DNA from: Beijerinckiaceae bacterium
GTDB taxonomy: Bacteria; Pseudomonadota; Alphaproteobacteria; Rhizobiales; Beijerinckiaceae
Direction: 5' to 3'
Assembly (NCBI GenBank): GCA_021324915.1
Contig: JAJPIC010000022.1
Location: 61,283 to 125,282 of the forward strand
Length of the DNA stretch: 64,000 nt
Part shown: piece by piece, positions 1 to 8,097 of the stretch
Position numbering within the stretch: position 1 is the stretch's first letter
How the letters are laid out: each line of letters begins with the position of its first letter
Position numbers and translations under genes: made by a program
The notes under the pieces: generated by a model
What the model was told of the DNA's origin: nothing
Database searches by the model: none
What the model saw: the letters and a program-made list of their open reading frames with translations, nothing else

Positions 1-72
1 TTTTCGAGCGCCGGAACGCAAGCCGCGGCGAAGGCCCCCAGCCGGACGCCTGAGGCGCGAAACCATATCGAG

Positions 73-246
73 TTTTCCGGATCATGCGTTTTTGAGCATG
101 ATCTTGCCGGAAAACCGCCCTGCACTTTTCCGGATCATGCGTTTTTGAGCATGATCTTGCCGGAAAACCGCCCTGCACTTTTCCGGATCATGTGTCTTTG
201 AGCATGATCTTGTCGGAAAACCGCCCTGCACTTTTCCGGATCATGC
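73..246. repeat. 53-bp tandem palindromic repeat, three copies plus part of a fourth
   Basis: Units begin at 73, 126, 179 and 232, so the period is exactly 53 bp. Each unit reads TTTTCCGGATCATG, a short spacer, GAGCATGATC, then a GGAAAA arm, so each can fold into a hairpin. Copies 1 and 2 are identical; copy 3 has a few substitutions. The array abuts the stop codon of the histidine kinase (minus strand) at 247. The same element, with 57-bp spacing, closes the window at 63.9 kb. Such elements are widespread in Rhizobiales genomes (established knowledge); a role in transcription ending or mRNA stability here is inference. Confidence 0.9.
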
Positions 247-1629
247 TCAGACCGGCACGCGCACGCTCGCGCGCAGCCCGCCGAGCGGGGAATCGCCGAG
301 GCTGATGTCGCCGCCGTGCGAGCGGGCAATATCGAGCGCGATCGCAAGCCCCAGTCCCGTGCCGCCGGTATCCTGATTGCGTGCCTGATCCAGCCGGAAA
401 AAGGGGCGGAACACGTCTTCGCGCCGGTCGGCGGGAATGCCCGGTCCGTCGTCATCCACATGGATCGTGAGGAAACGCTGGTCGCGCTGCCCCTCGATCC
501 CGATGTGCTCGGCATGAGCGAGCGCATTGGCGACGAGATTGGCGAGGCAGCGCTTGAAAGCCGCCGGCCGCACCATGACGAAAGGATCGCCCGAATAGGC
601 GATTTTCACGTCGGCGCCTTGGCGTTCGGCCTCGTTGCGCAACCCGTCGAGGAATTGGCGCATATCGATGCGCGCCGCCGCCTCGCCCGAATCGCCGCGT
701 GCGAAGGCGAGATAAGCTTCGAGCATGCGCTGCATCTCCTCGACGTCCTTTTGCATCTCGGCCGTTTCCGGCTCGTCGCTGATCAGGGCCAAGGATAATT
801 TGAAGCGGGTCAGGATCGTGCGCAGATCGTGGCTGACGCCGGTCAGCATGGCGGTGCGTTGCTCGATGGCGCGCTCGATGCGCCGTTTCATCTCGATGAA
901 GGCATAACCGGCGCGCCGCACTTCGCGCGCGCCGCGCGGCTTGAATTCTGCTTCCCGTCCCATGCCGAAGGCCTCGGCCGCCGCCACGAGCCGCAGGATG
1001 GGCCTGATCTGATTGCGCAGGAAGGCAAGCGCAACGATGATCAAAACCGAAGACGTGCCGAGCATCCAAAGCAGGAAAATGTAGGAATTCGACGCATAGG
1101 CGGCGCTGCGATAGGCAACGACGCGCAGGATCGAATGATCGAGCAGGATCCGGATTTCGATCAGATTGGAGCGCCCGACGGTATCGAGCCAAAAGGGGCG
1201 ACCTATCTGGCGGCGGATCTCGTTCGAAAGCGCAATGTCGACGATCGAGAAGAAGGGCTTCGGCAGAGGCGGCGGCAGCGGACCTTTGGGCAGAAATTCG
1301 ATGTCGATGTTCATCCGCTCCTGCGCGATACGCGTCAGCGTATCGTCGTTCTTGTCCTGCGGATAGGAATTATAGACGTCGATGATCGCTGCGATGTCCT
1401 GGACGAGAGCGGTCGAGAGCTGATGAGTGACGAGCTGCCAATGGCGCTCCATGAAGACATAAGTGATGACCACCTGCAGGATGACCATCGGCAGGATGAC
1501 GATCAGCAACGAGCGGGCGTAAAGCCCCTTCGGCAGCAGCGCGGCCATCCTGCGGGTGAGCCCGCGCCAAAGGGCGTGCGGCTTGGCGAGATAATCCGGG
1601 AGCTGCCGGCTCGTGAGAAGGTTTGCCAT
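247..1629 (-). CDS. Sensor histidine kinase, EnvZ-like
   Basis: 460 residues. Membrane helix about 40-60, periplasmic loop, second helix about 183-204, HAMP-like linker, then a HisKA domain with the phosphoacceptor H267 in GVSHDLRT. The ATPase domain shows an N box (NLVANALAHA), DDGPGIP and GGTGLGLAIA. It is the membrane sensor that should phosphorylate the response regulator encoded just upstream: the regulator's stop and this start overlap as TGATG (1 nt), indicating translational coupling. A kinase completes what in Rhodobacter capsulatus is described as the petP-petR pair. The signal sensed is unknown. Confidence 0.93.
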   Translation of the reverse strand: MANLLTSRQLPDYLAKPHALWRGLTRRMAALLPKGLYARSLLIVILPMVILQVVITYVFMERHWQLVTHQLSTALVQDIAAIIDVYNSYPQDKNDDTLTRIAQERMNIDIEFLPKGPLPPPLPKPFFSIVDIALSNEIRRQIGRPFWLDTVGRSNLIEIRILLDHSILRVVAYRSAAYASNSYIFLLWMLGTSSVLIIVALAFLRNQIRPILRLVAAAEAFGMGREAEFKPRGAREVRRAGYAFIEMKRRIERAIEQRTAMLTGVSHDLRTILTRFKLSLALISDEPETAEMQKDVEEMQRMLEAYLAFARGDSGEAAARIDMRQFLDGLRNEAERQGADVKIAYSGDPFVMVRPAAFKRCLANLVANALAHAEHIGIEGQRDQRFLTIHVDDDGPGIPADRREDVFRPFFRLDQARNQDTGGTGLGLAIALDIARSHGGDISLGDSPLGGLRASVRVPV

Positions 1630-2366
1630 CAGCGGTCGATGATAAGCCTATAGCCCGCTCCGCGCACCGTCTGCAGATGCAGAGGATTGGCGGGATCGCG
1701 CTCGATCTTCTGGCGCAGCCGGTTGACCTGAACATCGATGGTGCGCTCGTTGCCGGCAACGCCCGGCCCCGCAAGGGCTTCGCGCGAGACGGTCTCGCCG
1801 GCGTGTTCGGCCAGCGCCCGCAACATATCGCGCTCGCGTTCGGTCAAGCGGATCAATTCATCGCCGCGGCGGAGCTCGCCGCGATGCAGATCGAAGGTGA
1901 GCCCGCCGAAATGCACTTGCGTCATCTGTGCGGAGCCTTGCGGCGGCTGCACCCGGCGCAGGATGGAGGCGATGCGCAAGGACAATTCGCGCGGCTCGAA
2001 GGGCTTGGCCAGGAAATCGTCGACGCCGCGCTCGAAGCTCGTGATCCGGTCCTCGGCCTCCGCGCGCGCCGTCAGCATGAGGATCGGCACGCGGGAAAGC
2101 TCAGAGCCGGCCGAGCGCAATTTGGCGGCGAAGTCGAAACCGTTCTCGCCCGGCATCATGACGTCGAGGACGATCAAATCGAAGGCGAAATTCTTAAGGC
2201 ACGCCTTCGCCTCCTCGACATTGCCGGCGAGCGTGACGCGATAGCCTTGCTCGCTGAGATAGCGCTGCAGCAGGACGCGAATGCGCCGATCGTCGTCGAC
2301 GATCAGGAGGTGCGGCGCGTCATCCGCCGGCGTGCGGGGCGAAGCTTCGAGTGTCGAATCGCTCAC
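1629..2366 (-). CDS. petR: OmpR-family response regulator, PetR-like
   Basis: 245 residues: receiver domain with the acidic pocket in LLIVDDD (about 21-26) and phosphoacceptor D68 in LIVLDVMMPG, followed by a winged-helix DNA-binding domain ending in GAGYRLIIDR. It is a DNA-binding regulator partnered with the downstream kinase. It overlaps the MarR gene by 4 nt (ATGA) and the kinase by 1 nt, so the three form one operon. MarR gene followed by OmpR regulator is the petP-petR order known from R. capsulatus, where it is needed for growth; the symbol rests on that gene order and family, not on a computed alignment. Confidence 0.85.
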   Translation of the reverse strand: MSDSTLEASPRTPADDAPHLLIVDDDRRIRVLLQRYLSEQGYRVTLAGNVEEAKACLKNFAFDLIVLDVMMPGENGFDFAAKLRSAGSELSRVPILMLTARAEAEDRITSFERGVDDFLAKPFEPRELSLRIASILRRVQPPQGSAQMTQVHFGGLTFDLHRGELRRGDELIRLTERERDMLRALAEHAGETVSREALAGPGVAGNERTIDVQVNRLRQKIERDPANPLHLQTVRGAGYRLIIDR

Positions 2367-2923
2367 GGATCTCGCCCCGTCGATTTCACGCGCGCGCCGG
2401 AGGCGACGAGCGCCGCGACCTTGTCGCGTTCGCCGGGATCGATCATGGCGAGGAGAAAGGCGATGGCATCGGCACGCGCGCCCTTCTCCAATTGCCCGAA
2501 GACCCGCCGGAAGCGCTGCGACTGCAGCTTGGCAATGCCGAGCGCCAGAGCCACGCCCGCCTTGGTCGGAAAGAGCTGGCGCTGGCGCCGGTCTACCGCG
2601 CCCGCGCGCACCTCGACATAACCCTTGTCGCGCAGTTCCTTGAGCACGCGGTTGAGACTTTGCTTGGTGATTTTCAGAATATCGAGAAGTTCGGCGATCG
2701 TAAGACCTGGGCGGCGCGCGACGAAATGCAAAACCCGGTGGTGAGCCCGGCCGAAGGCGTAAGTTTCGAGAAGACGGTCCGCTTCTCTGACGAAATCGCG
2801 ATAGGCGAAGAAGAGGAGTTCGATCAGATCGAACATCGGCTCGGGATCGGCGGCGTCAGACGCCGGCAAGCGGGACGAGACCGGATGCACGTGCTCGGGT
2901 TTCCGTCGAGATCCAGAATCCAT
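2363..2923 (-). CDS. petP: MarR-family transcriptional regulator, PetP-like
   Basis: 186 residues. A variable N-terminus of about 30 residues precedes a conserved block around ELLFFAYRDF, then a winged helix-turn-helix (ILKITKQSLNRVLKEL) and a wing with DRRQRQLFPT, the usual MarR DNA-contact region. Start at 2923 is supported by GAGAGGG just upstream; M30 (2836) is an alternative. First gene of the regulator-kinase operon and divergent from ilvE across a 200-bp intergenic region, where it could autoregulate (inference). The petP label follows from gene order with the OmpR regulator. Confidence 0.85.
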   Translation of the reverse strand: MDSGSRRKPEHVHPVSSRLPASDAADPEPMFDLIELLFFAYRDFVREADRLLETYAFGRAHHRVLHFVARRPGLTIAELLDILKITKQSLNRVLKELRDKGYVEVRAGAVDRRQRQLFPTKAGVALALGIAKLQSQRFRRVFGQLEKGARADAIAFLLAMIDPGERDKVAALVASGARVKSTGRDP

Positions 2924-2992
2924 GGCCCTCTCCGCCTCTGCGGCACGCGGGCGACGCGACGAACGCGCAAGGAACCATTTACGTCAGTGATA

Positions 2993-3021
2993 TTGACATA
3001 TTTCAGCAAGATTGCTACCCG
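2993..3021 (+). promoter_or_regulatory. Possible sigma-70 promoter for ilvE
   Basis: A perfect TTGACA (2993-2998) is followed after 17 nt by TACCCG (3016-3021), a poor -10 match. It lies in the divergent petP-ilvE intergenic region, 103 nt before the ilvE start. The strong -35 is seen; use as a promoter is inference. The MarR regulator encoded on the other side could bind here. Confidence 0.35.
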
Positions 3022-3123
3022 TCAAGTCGTCCGCGGATCGGCGTTTTCGATGCCCGCCGCACGCGTTTGCTGAAAGCGAAAGATCGTCGCGGGACCCAGT
3101 CTTTCAGCAGAGGAGTGCGGCCC

Positions 3124-4011
3124 ATGTCCGTTCTGCCCTTCGACCAGCGTGATGGCCTCATTTGGATGGATGGCCAACTCGTCGAATGGCGCGAGGCCAA
3201 GCTGCACGTTCTGTCGCACGGGCTCCATTACGCATCCTGCGTCTTCGAAGGCGAGCGCGCCTATGGCGGTCGGATCTTCAAATCGACCGAACATTCCGAG
3301 CGGTTCAAGCGGTCGGCCAATGTGCTCGACTTCGAAATCCCCTATAGCGTCGCCGAGCTCGATGCCGCCAAGCACCTCGTCGTCGAGAAGAACAACCTCG
3401 CCGATTGCTATGTCCGGCCCGTCGCCTGGCGCGGCAGCGAAATGATGGCGGTGGCGGCGCAAAACTCGACCATCCATACCGCAATCGCAGTCTGGCCCTG
3501 GCCCAGCATGTTCAACGTCGCCGAGAAAATGCGCGGGGTCCGGCTCGACATCGCCGAATATCTCCGGCCCGATCCGCGCACTGCCCCTAGCCTCGCCAAG
3601 GCGGCCGGCCTCTATATGATCTGCACCATCTCGAAACATCGGGCCGAACGGCGCGGCTATGCCGATGCCATGATGCTCGATTGGCAGGGCCGGGTCGCCG
3701 AATGTACCGGCGCCAATATCTTCTTTGCCGCCGACGGCGTCCTTCATACGCCGATCGCCGATTGCTTCCTGGACGGAATTACGCGCCGTACGGTGATCGA
3801 GCTCGCGCGGCGCCGCGGAGTCGAAGTGATCGAGCGCCGCATCCTGCCGGAAGAGCTCGAGAAATTCGAAGAGTGCTTCATCACCGGAACCGGCGCAGAA
3901 GTCACCCCCGTCTCCGAAATCGGGCCCTATAAGTTCAACCCGGGCCTTCTGTCGCGCACCTTCGTCGAGGATTATTCGGCCGAGGTGAAACCGAAGCAGA
4001 AGGCGGCCTGA
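3124..4011 (+). CDS. ilvE: Branched-chain amino acid aminotransferase
   Basis: 295 residues from ATG 3124, chosen because GAGGAG lies just upstream and the family begins here; the frame stays open further upstream but that extension has no family features. Class IV PLP aminotransferase: the Schiff-base lysine is K159 in SLAKAAGLYM, followed by the cofactor-binding segment ECTGANIFF and a C-terminal TGTGAEVTPV phosphate-binding loop. It catalyses reversible transamination of Leu, Ile and Val with 2-oxoglutarate in the cytoplasm. It is divergent from the petP-like regulator; no other branched-chain genes are adjacent. Confidence 0.93.
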   Translation: MSVLPFDQRDGLIWMDGQLVEWREAKLHVLSHGLHYASCVFEGERAYGGRIFKSTEHSERFKRSANVLDFEIPYSVAELDAAKHLVVEKNNLADCYVRPVAWRGSEMMAVAAQNSTIHTAIAVWPWPSMFNVAEKMRGVRLDIAEYLRPDPRTAPSLAKAAGLYMICTISKHRAERRGYADAMMLDWQGRVAECTGANIFFAADGVLHTPIADCFLDGITRRTVIELARRRGVEVIERRILPEELEKFEECFITGTGAEVTPVSEIGPYKFNPGLLSRTFVEDYSAEVKPKQKAA

Positions 4012-4070
4012 GCCGCCGCCGAGACCCGAAAGGTTGCGGGCTGAGCGGCAAGGGCTAGTCTCGTCCCGCG

Positions 4071-4433
4071 ATGAAACCCGACATTCGGATTAAGCGCGTC
4101 TATGAACCTGCCGAACACGGAGACGGCGCGCGCGTGCTTGTCGATCGCGTCTGGCCGCGCGGCGTCAGCAAGGAAGAGGCGGCGTTGCGCCTTTGGCTCA
4201 AGGATGTCGCGCCGAGCACCAAGCTTCGGCAATGGTTCGGTCATGATCCGGCGCGATGGGAAGAATTCCGCCGCCGCTATTTTGCCGAGCTCGCACACAA
4301 CGACTCGCTCGGCGAGCTCATCGCACTTGCAAAATCCGGCCGCGTGACCTTGCTTTACGGCGCACGCGATCAGAACCATAACCAAGCCGTCGTGCTCGCT
4401 GATGAGCTGCGCCGGCGCTTGCACGCGTCTTAG
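4071..4433 (+). CDS. DUF488 (YeaO-like) family protein
   Basis: 120 residues, matching the usual length of the YeaO branch of DUF488. Conserved features visible are the N-terminal IRIKRVYEP, VLVDRVWPRGVSK, a WFGHDP segment, and VTLLYGARD near the C-terminus. Cytoplasmic, no signal or membrane segment. The biochemical function of this family is not settled. It follows ilvE by 59 nt on the same strand and converges with the MgtC gene; the intervening 67 nt contain a degenerate palindrome (GCGAAAGAGCGGGCACCGGCTTTTCGC). Confidence 0.88.
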   Translation: MKPDIRIKRVYEPAEHGDGARVLVDRVWPRGVSKEEAALRLWLKDVAPSTKLRQWFGHDPARWEEFRRRYFAELAHNDSLGELIALAKSGRVTLLYGARDQNHNQAVVLADELRRRLHAS

Positions 4434-4500
4434 AGCGGGGTGCGAAAGAGCGGGCACCGGCTTTTCGCAGGCATCGCGATCTGGGGTCTCTCCAAGTGCC

Positions 4501-5193
4501 TCAATGCCCGGTCGGCTCGGCGAGCAGCTCGAATGAGACAATCCGGCAGGTCGCGCCGACACGCTCGATGAGGTCGAGCGGCTCGGCATCGCGTTCGGCC
4601 CTCTTCCAGAAGACCTCGAACTTCATCTGCTGCCCGTTTTCGTGGCGGCCCTGGCCGAGCCATTTCGTTCGATAGCCCATCGAGCCGAGCAGCTTGGGCA
4701 ATGTCCTGGCGTTCTCGCCCTCGACGATCAGAATGGCGTGCCGCTCACGCGGCATGTAGACATCGAGCCATCTGAGACCCCAGAGGACCGCGAAGGCGAT
4801 GACGGTCGCCGCTGCGCCAAGCACCAATTGGCCACCACCCAGACAAAGTCCGATGACCGTAATGGCCCAAAGCGTCGCCGCCGTCGTGACCCCGGTTACG
4901 AGGTTCCCGCGCCGCAGGATCGTTCCCCCGCCGATGAAGCCGACGCCGGTGAGGATGCCGAGCGGCAGGCGCATGACATCCATCACCGCGAAGGATGCAC
5001 TCGATTTGCCAAGAACGGATAACAGCAGATTTGCCTGGATCATCGCCACCGAGGCGGCGAGCCCCACAAGAATCGTCGTGCGCAGCCCGGCGGCATGGCC
5101 CTTCACGCCGCGATCCATCCCGATGACCACGCCGGCCACCAGCGTGAGAATCAGGCGAAGCGCGATTTCCTGCCAGGTCGGGTTGAGAGACAT
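4501..5193 (-). CDS. MgtC/SapB family membrane protein
   Basis: 230 residues. The N-terminal half has several hydrophobic helices and the family signature GMDRGVKGHAAGLRTT (about 25-40) followed by LVGLAASVAM and GILTGVGFIGGGTILR. The C-terminal about 80 residues form a soluble domain (ILIVEGENARTLPKLL). MgtC-type proteins are inner-membrane proteins linked to survival in low magnesium and to ATP-synthase modulation in other bacteria; the exact role here is unknown. It is divergent from the nitronate monooxygenase gene (75 nt between starts) and no magnesium transporter gene is adjacent. Confidence 0.9.
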   Translation of the reverse strand: MSLNPTWQEIALRLILTLVAGVVIGMDRGVKGHAAGLRTTILVGLAASVAMIQANLLLSVLGKSSASFAVMDVMRLPLGILTGVGFIGGGTILRRGNLVTGVTTAATLWAITVIGLCLGGGQLVLGAAATVIAFAVLWGLRWLDVYMPRERHAILIVEGENARTLPKLLGSMGYRTKWLGQGRHENGQQMKFEVFWKRAERDAEPLDLIERVGATCRIVSFELLAEPTGH

Positions 5194-5268
5194 CGGCTTG
5201 GCCGTTTTCTGTCCAACTTATCCTGAATAATTGGCGGGCATCGAAGCAAGGGCGAGCGAAGGAAGACC

Positions 5269-6255
5269 ATGGCTTTGCGCACGAGGCTCACCGAAAAGTT
5301 CAAGATCGAACATCCAATCGTTTCCGCACCCATGGGTTTCATAGCCGGTGGCAGGCTCGCGGCGGCGGTGACGCAAGCAGGCGGCCTCGGCCTGATCGGG
5401 GCAGGCTACGGCGAGCCCGCGTGGCTCGAGCGCGAGCTCGACGCGGCCGGCAATACACGCGTCGGCTGCGGCTTCATCACGTGGTCGCTGGCCGAAAAGG
5501 CCGACATCCTCCCGCCCGTCTTGGCGCGCGCGCCTGCCGCCGTCATGCTGTCCTTCGGCGCGCCCGCGCGCTTTGCCGAGCAGATCAAGGCGGCCGGCGT
5601 GCCGCTTATCTGCCAGGCGCAGACACTGGCGCATGCGCGCGAGGCCGTTGCCGCCGGCGCCGACGTGGTCGTGGCGCAAGGCGGAGAGGCAGGCGGGCAT
5701 GGCGGTTCGCGGGCAACCTTCACATTGACACCCGAGATAGCCGATTATCTCGCCGGCAACGCGCCCGATTGTCTGCTGCTCGCGGCAGGCGGTATAGCGG
5801 ACGGACGCGGGCTCGCCGCTTCCTTGATGCTCGGCGCCGACGGCGTGTTGATCGGTTCACGTTTTATGCTGAGCGCCGAGGCGCTGACGCCGCCGGGGTT
5901 TCTCGCAGCGCTGATCGCGGCCGACGGCGATGCGACCCAAAAGACGCATGTGCCCGACATCGTGCGCGGTTATTCGTGGCCGGCCGAATTCAGCGGGCGC
6001 GCCCTCAAGACGCGATTCCTGGCCGATTGGCATGGGCGCGAATCCGCTCTCGCAGACCCCGCAATGAAGGCCAAGGCGGCCGAGCGTTATTGGCGCGCCT
6101 TTCGGGCGGGGGAGCCGGAGGAGACCGGCGTCTTCATCGGCGAGGCCGTGGGGCTCATTCGGGACGCGCCGCCTGCCGCGACGATCATCGCCCGTATCGC
6201 ACAGGAAGCCGAGCGCCTCCTCGCGGGTGCCGGCGGTTTCCTGGTCCCGGTCTAG
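5269..6255 (+). CDS. Nitronate monooxygenase (2-nitropropane dioxygenase family)
   Basis: 328 residues, standard length, preceded by AAGGAAG. TIM-barrel flavoprotein: start IEHPIVSAPMGFIAGG, central GADVVVAQGGEAGGHGG containing the catalytic-region histidine, then LLAAGGIADGRG and GADGVLIGSRF for FMN phosphate binding. The family oxidises alkyl nitronates such as propionate-3-nitronate using FMN and oxygen; related barrel oxidoreductases (enoyl-ACP reductase FabK-like) share the fold, so the substrate is not proven. It appears to be a single-gene unit between divergent mgtC and the CHAD gene. Confidence 0.88.
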   Translation: MALRTRLTEKFKIEHPIVSAPMGFIAGGRLAAAVTQAGGLGLIGAGYGEPAWLERELDAAGNTRVGCGFITWSLAEKADILPPVLARAPAAVMLSFGAPARFAEQIKAAGVPLICQAQTLAHAREAVAAGADVVVAQGGEAGGHGGSRATFTLTPEIADYLAGNAPDCLLLAAGGIADGRGLAASLMLGADGVLIGSRFMLSAEALTPPGFLAALIAADGDATQKTHVPDIVRGYSWPAEFSGRALKTRFLADWHGRESALADPAMKAKAAERYWRAFRAGEPEETGVFIGEAVGLIRDAPPAATIIARIAQEAERLLAGAGGFLVPV

Positions 6256-6428
6256 TCCCGCAGGCGGTAAAGAAATCTCAACAGCCATCGTGAGATAGGA
6301 AAGAATGGCCGGCCGGCGGCGCCAATTCAAAAATTGTCCAGTTCGCGCTTGTGCCGCCCGCCGCGAAAGGACAATCTAGCCTTGATCGTCCGACCGACGC
6401 CGGTAATCGGCGCGCTGAGCGTAGGGTA

Positions 6429-7994
6429 ATGCGTAAGAGCCGTGATCTCGCGTGCAGGTTCGAGCTCGCGCCGCAGGATTGCGACGGCCTGATCACGACG
6501 ATTATGCGATCCGGCGCCGTGCCGACGCAGAAGCGAAAGCAGATTTCGATTCTGCTCGATACCCGCGACGCGGCGATCGGGAATCATGGCCTCGCCTCGG
6601 GAATCCGCCATGAAGGCGAATTTGCCGCGCGCAACCTCAAGGCGATCGCGGAAAAGGCGGCCGCAAGACAAAACCCGAAAGGCTGGACGCGATTCGTCGA
6701 GCCTCTCTGCGCGGCAACTCCGCCCGAAGCACGCCGCTGGCTTCGCGCCTTTCTCGGACGCAAGGAAGTCAAAGGCGCGATATTCCGAATCGAATCGCAG
6801 ACCAATTCCTGGAGCGAACCTCGCGCCGAGATCCGTCTCGAGCGCCTGCGCCTCATAGCCGGCCGCAAACAGGCCTCGCTCGCGGTTGCGACCTTCACCT
6901 GCCCGAATGGCGCGGCCGATTTCTTCCGTTTCATCGCTGAAATTTGCGCCTCGGCCAAATTGCATCTCTCCGCCGGCAGTGCGGCGCTCCAAGCCTATCG
7001 CCACTTTGGCGCGCTGCGCGCCATGCACGTCAGCGCGTTTGCGCCGAAGCTTCGCTCCGAGATGACGGTGGAAGACGCGTTCAAGACGATTGCGCGTGCC
7101 TGTCTCGATCAATTTCTGCTCAATGAATCCGCGGTGCGGCTCGGCGCCGATTGCGAGGCCGTGCATCAATGCCGTGTCGCCCTGCGCCGGCTTTTGGCTT
7201 CCCTGCGCTTCTTTTCCGGGATCGTCTCCGGGCCTGAGCTCGATGCGCTGCGGCCCGAACTCAAGCAAGTGGCGCGCTATTTTCAGAAGCCGCGCGATCT
7301 CGATGTCCTGATCGGCGAAGTCTTCCCCGCTTCGCCGCCCAAAGAATTCGTCGAGATTATCGAAGAGCGCCGCGGGTCCGCCTATGAGGCGCTCGGGGGC
7401 GCGCTTTGTTCACAGGAGACGGCGAACTTCTTCACGCGCTTCCTTGCCTGGATCGAGGCCGGAGACTGGACGCAAGATCCGGCGCGCGATCTATCGCGGA
7501 AGGAGAAGATCGTCGCTTTCGTCGAAAGAAAGCTCACCAACGCCACGGAGAAATTCAAGTCCCGCTGCGCGGCGCTCGATCATGCCGACGAAGAAGAGCG
7601 GCACAAGATCCGCATACGCGCCAAAAATTTGCGCTATAGCGCCGAATTTTTCGAGGGTCTCGTCAAGAGCGGCAAGCACAGAAACGCGCGGAGATTTCAT
7701 GCTTTCGTCGGCGCGCTCAAGGATCTGCAGACGATCCTCGGCCGGGAGAACGACGCACATATGGGGCGGCGGTTCCTCGCTTCGCTCGCTCAGGAAATGG
7801 GCCAGGACCGCAAAGCCAAGAAGGCGCCGCTCATTGCGATTGCGGCGCTGAGCGGGCGCATCGAGGGCCTGTCCGAGCCGGAATACCGAAGAAAGATCGG
7901 AAAGGCCCGCCGCGCATTTGCCGAAATCAAACCGTTCTGGGATAAGATCCCGCTCAAGAAAAATCTCGAAACGGCAAAGAAATTTGAGGGTTAA
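6429..7994 (+). CDS. CHAD domain protein with a degenerate CYTH-like N-terminus
   Basis: 521 residues from ATG 6429; a GTG at 6351 would add 26 residues without family features. Residues 1-200 resemble a CYTH (triphosphate tunnel) domain: ISILLDTRDAAIGNHG corresponds to the usual LxSxYFDTxDxxLxxxG segment, but the expected N-terminal ExExK motif is replaced by RDLACRF. From about residue 225 on is a CHAD domain, a histidine-rich helical bundle (VHQCRVALRRLLASLRFF; KIRIRAKNLRYSAEFF). CHAD proteins associate with polyphosphate in other bacteria; catalysis by this CYTH half is doubtful. Convergent with nothing; manC follows after 103 nt. Confidence 0.85.
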   Translation: MRKSRDLACRFELAPQDCDGLITTIMRSGAVPTQKRKQISILLDTRDAAIGNHGLASGIRHEGEFAARNLKAIAEKAAARQNPKGWTRFVEPLCAATPPEARRWLRAFLGRKEVKGAIFRIESQTNSWSEPRAEIRLERLRLIAGRKQASLAVATFTCPNGAADFFRFIAEICASAKLHLSAGSAALQAYRHFGALRAMHVSAFAPKLRSEMTVEDAFKTIARACLDQFLLNESAVRLGADCEAVHQCRVALRRLLASLRFFSGIVSGPELDALRPELKQVARYFQKPRDLDVLIGEVFPASPPKEFVEIIEERRGSAYEALGGALCSQETANFFTRFLAWIEAGDWTQDPARDLSRKEKIVAFVERKLTNATEKFKSRCAALDHADEEERHKIRIRAKNLRYSAEFFEGLVKSGKHRNARRFHAFVGALKDLQTILGRENDAHMGRRFLASLAQEMGQDRKAKKAPLIAIAALSGRIEGLSEPEYRRKIGKARRAFAEIKPFWDKIPLKKNLETAKKFEG

Positions 7995-8097
7995 CGGGAG
8001 ATCGGCTATAGGCTCCGCCTATCCAGGGCCCGGCCGAAGGGCTAGGATGATCGAAACAGGGGCTGAGCCCTGACCCGGGCCGGACGGGGGCAATCCA

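Noticed and set aside
3..53. Possible C-terminus of a gene entering from the left, ending in TGA at 51-53
   Set aside because: Only 16 codons are visible, in a GC-rich region where chance frames are common; nothing identifies a protein.
829..1653. Long plus-strand frame antisense to the histidine kinase
   Set aside because: High-GC shadow frame; the kinase on the other strand has all family motifs.
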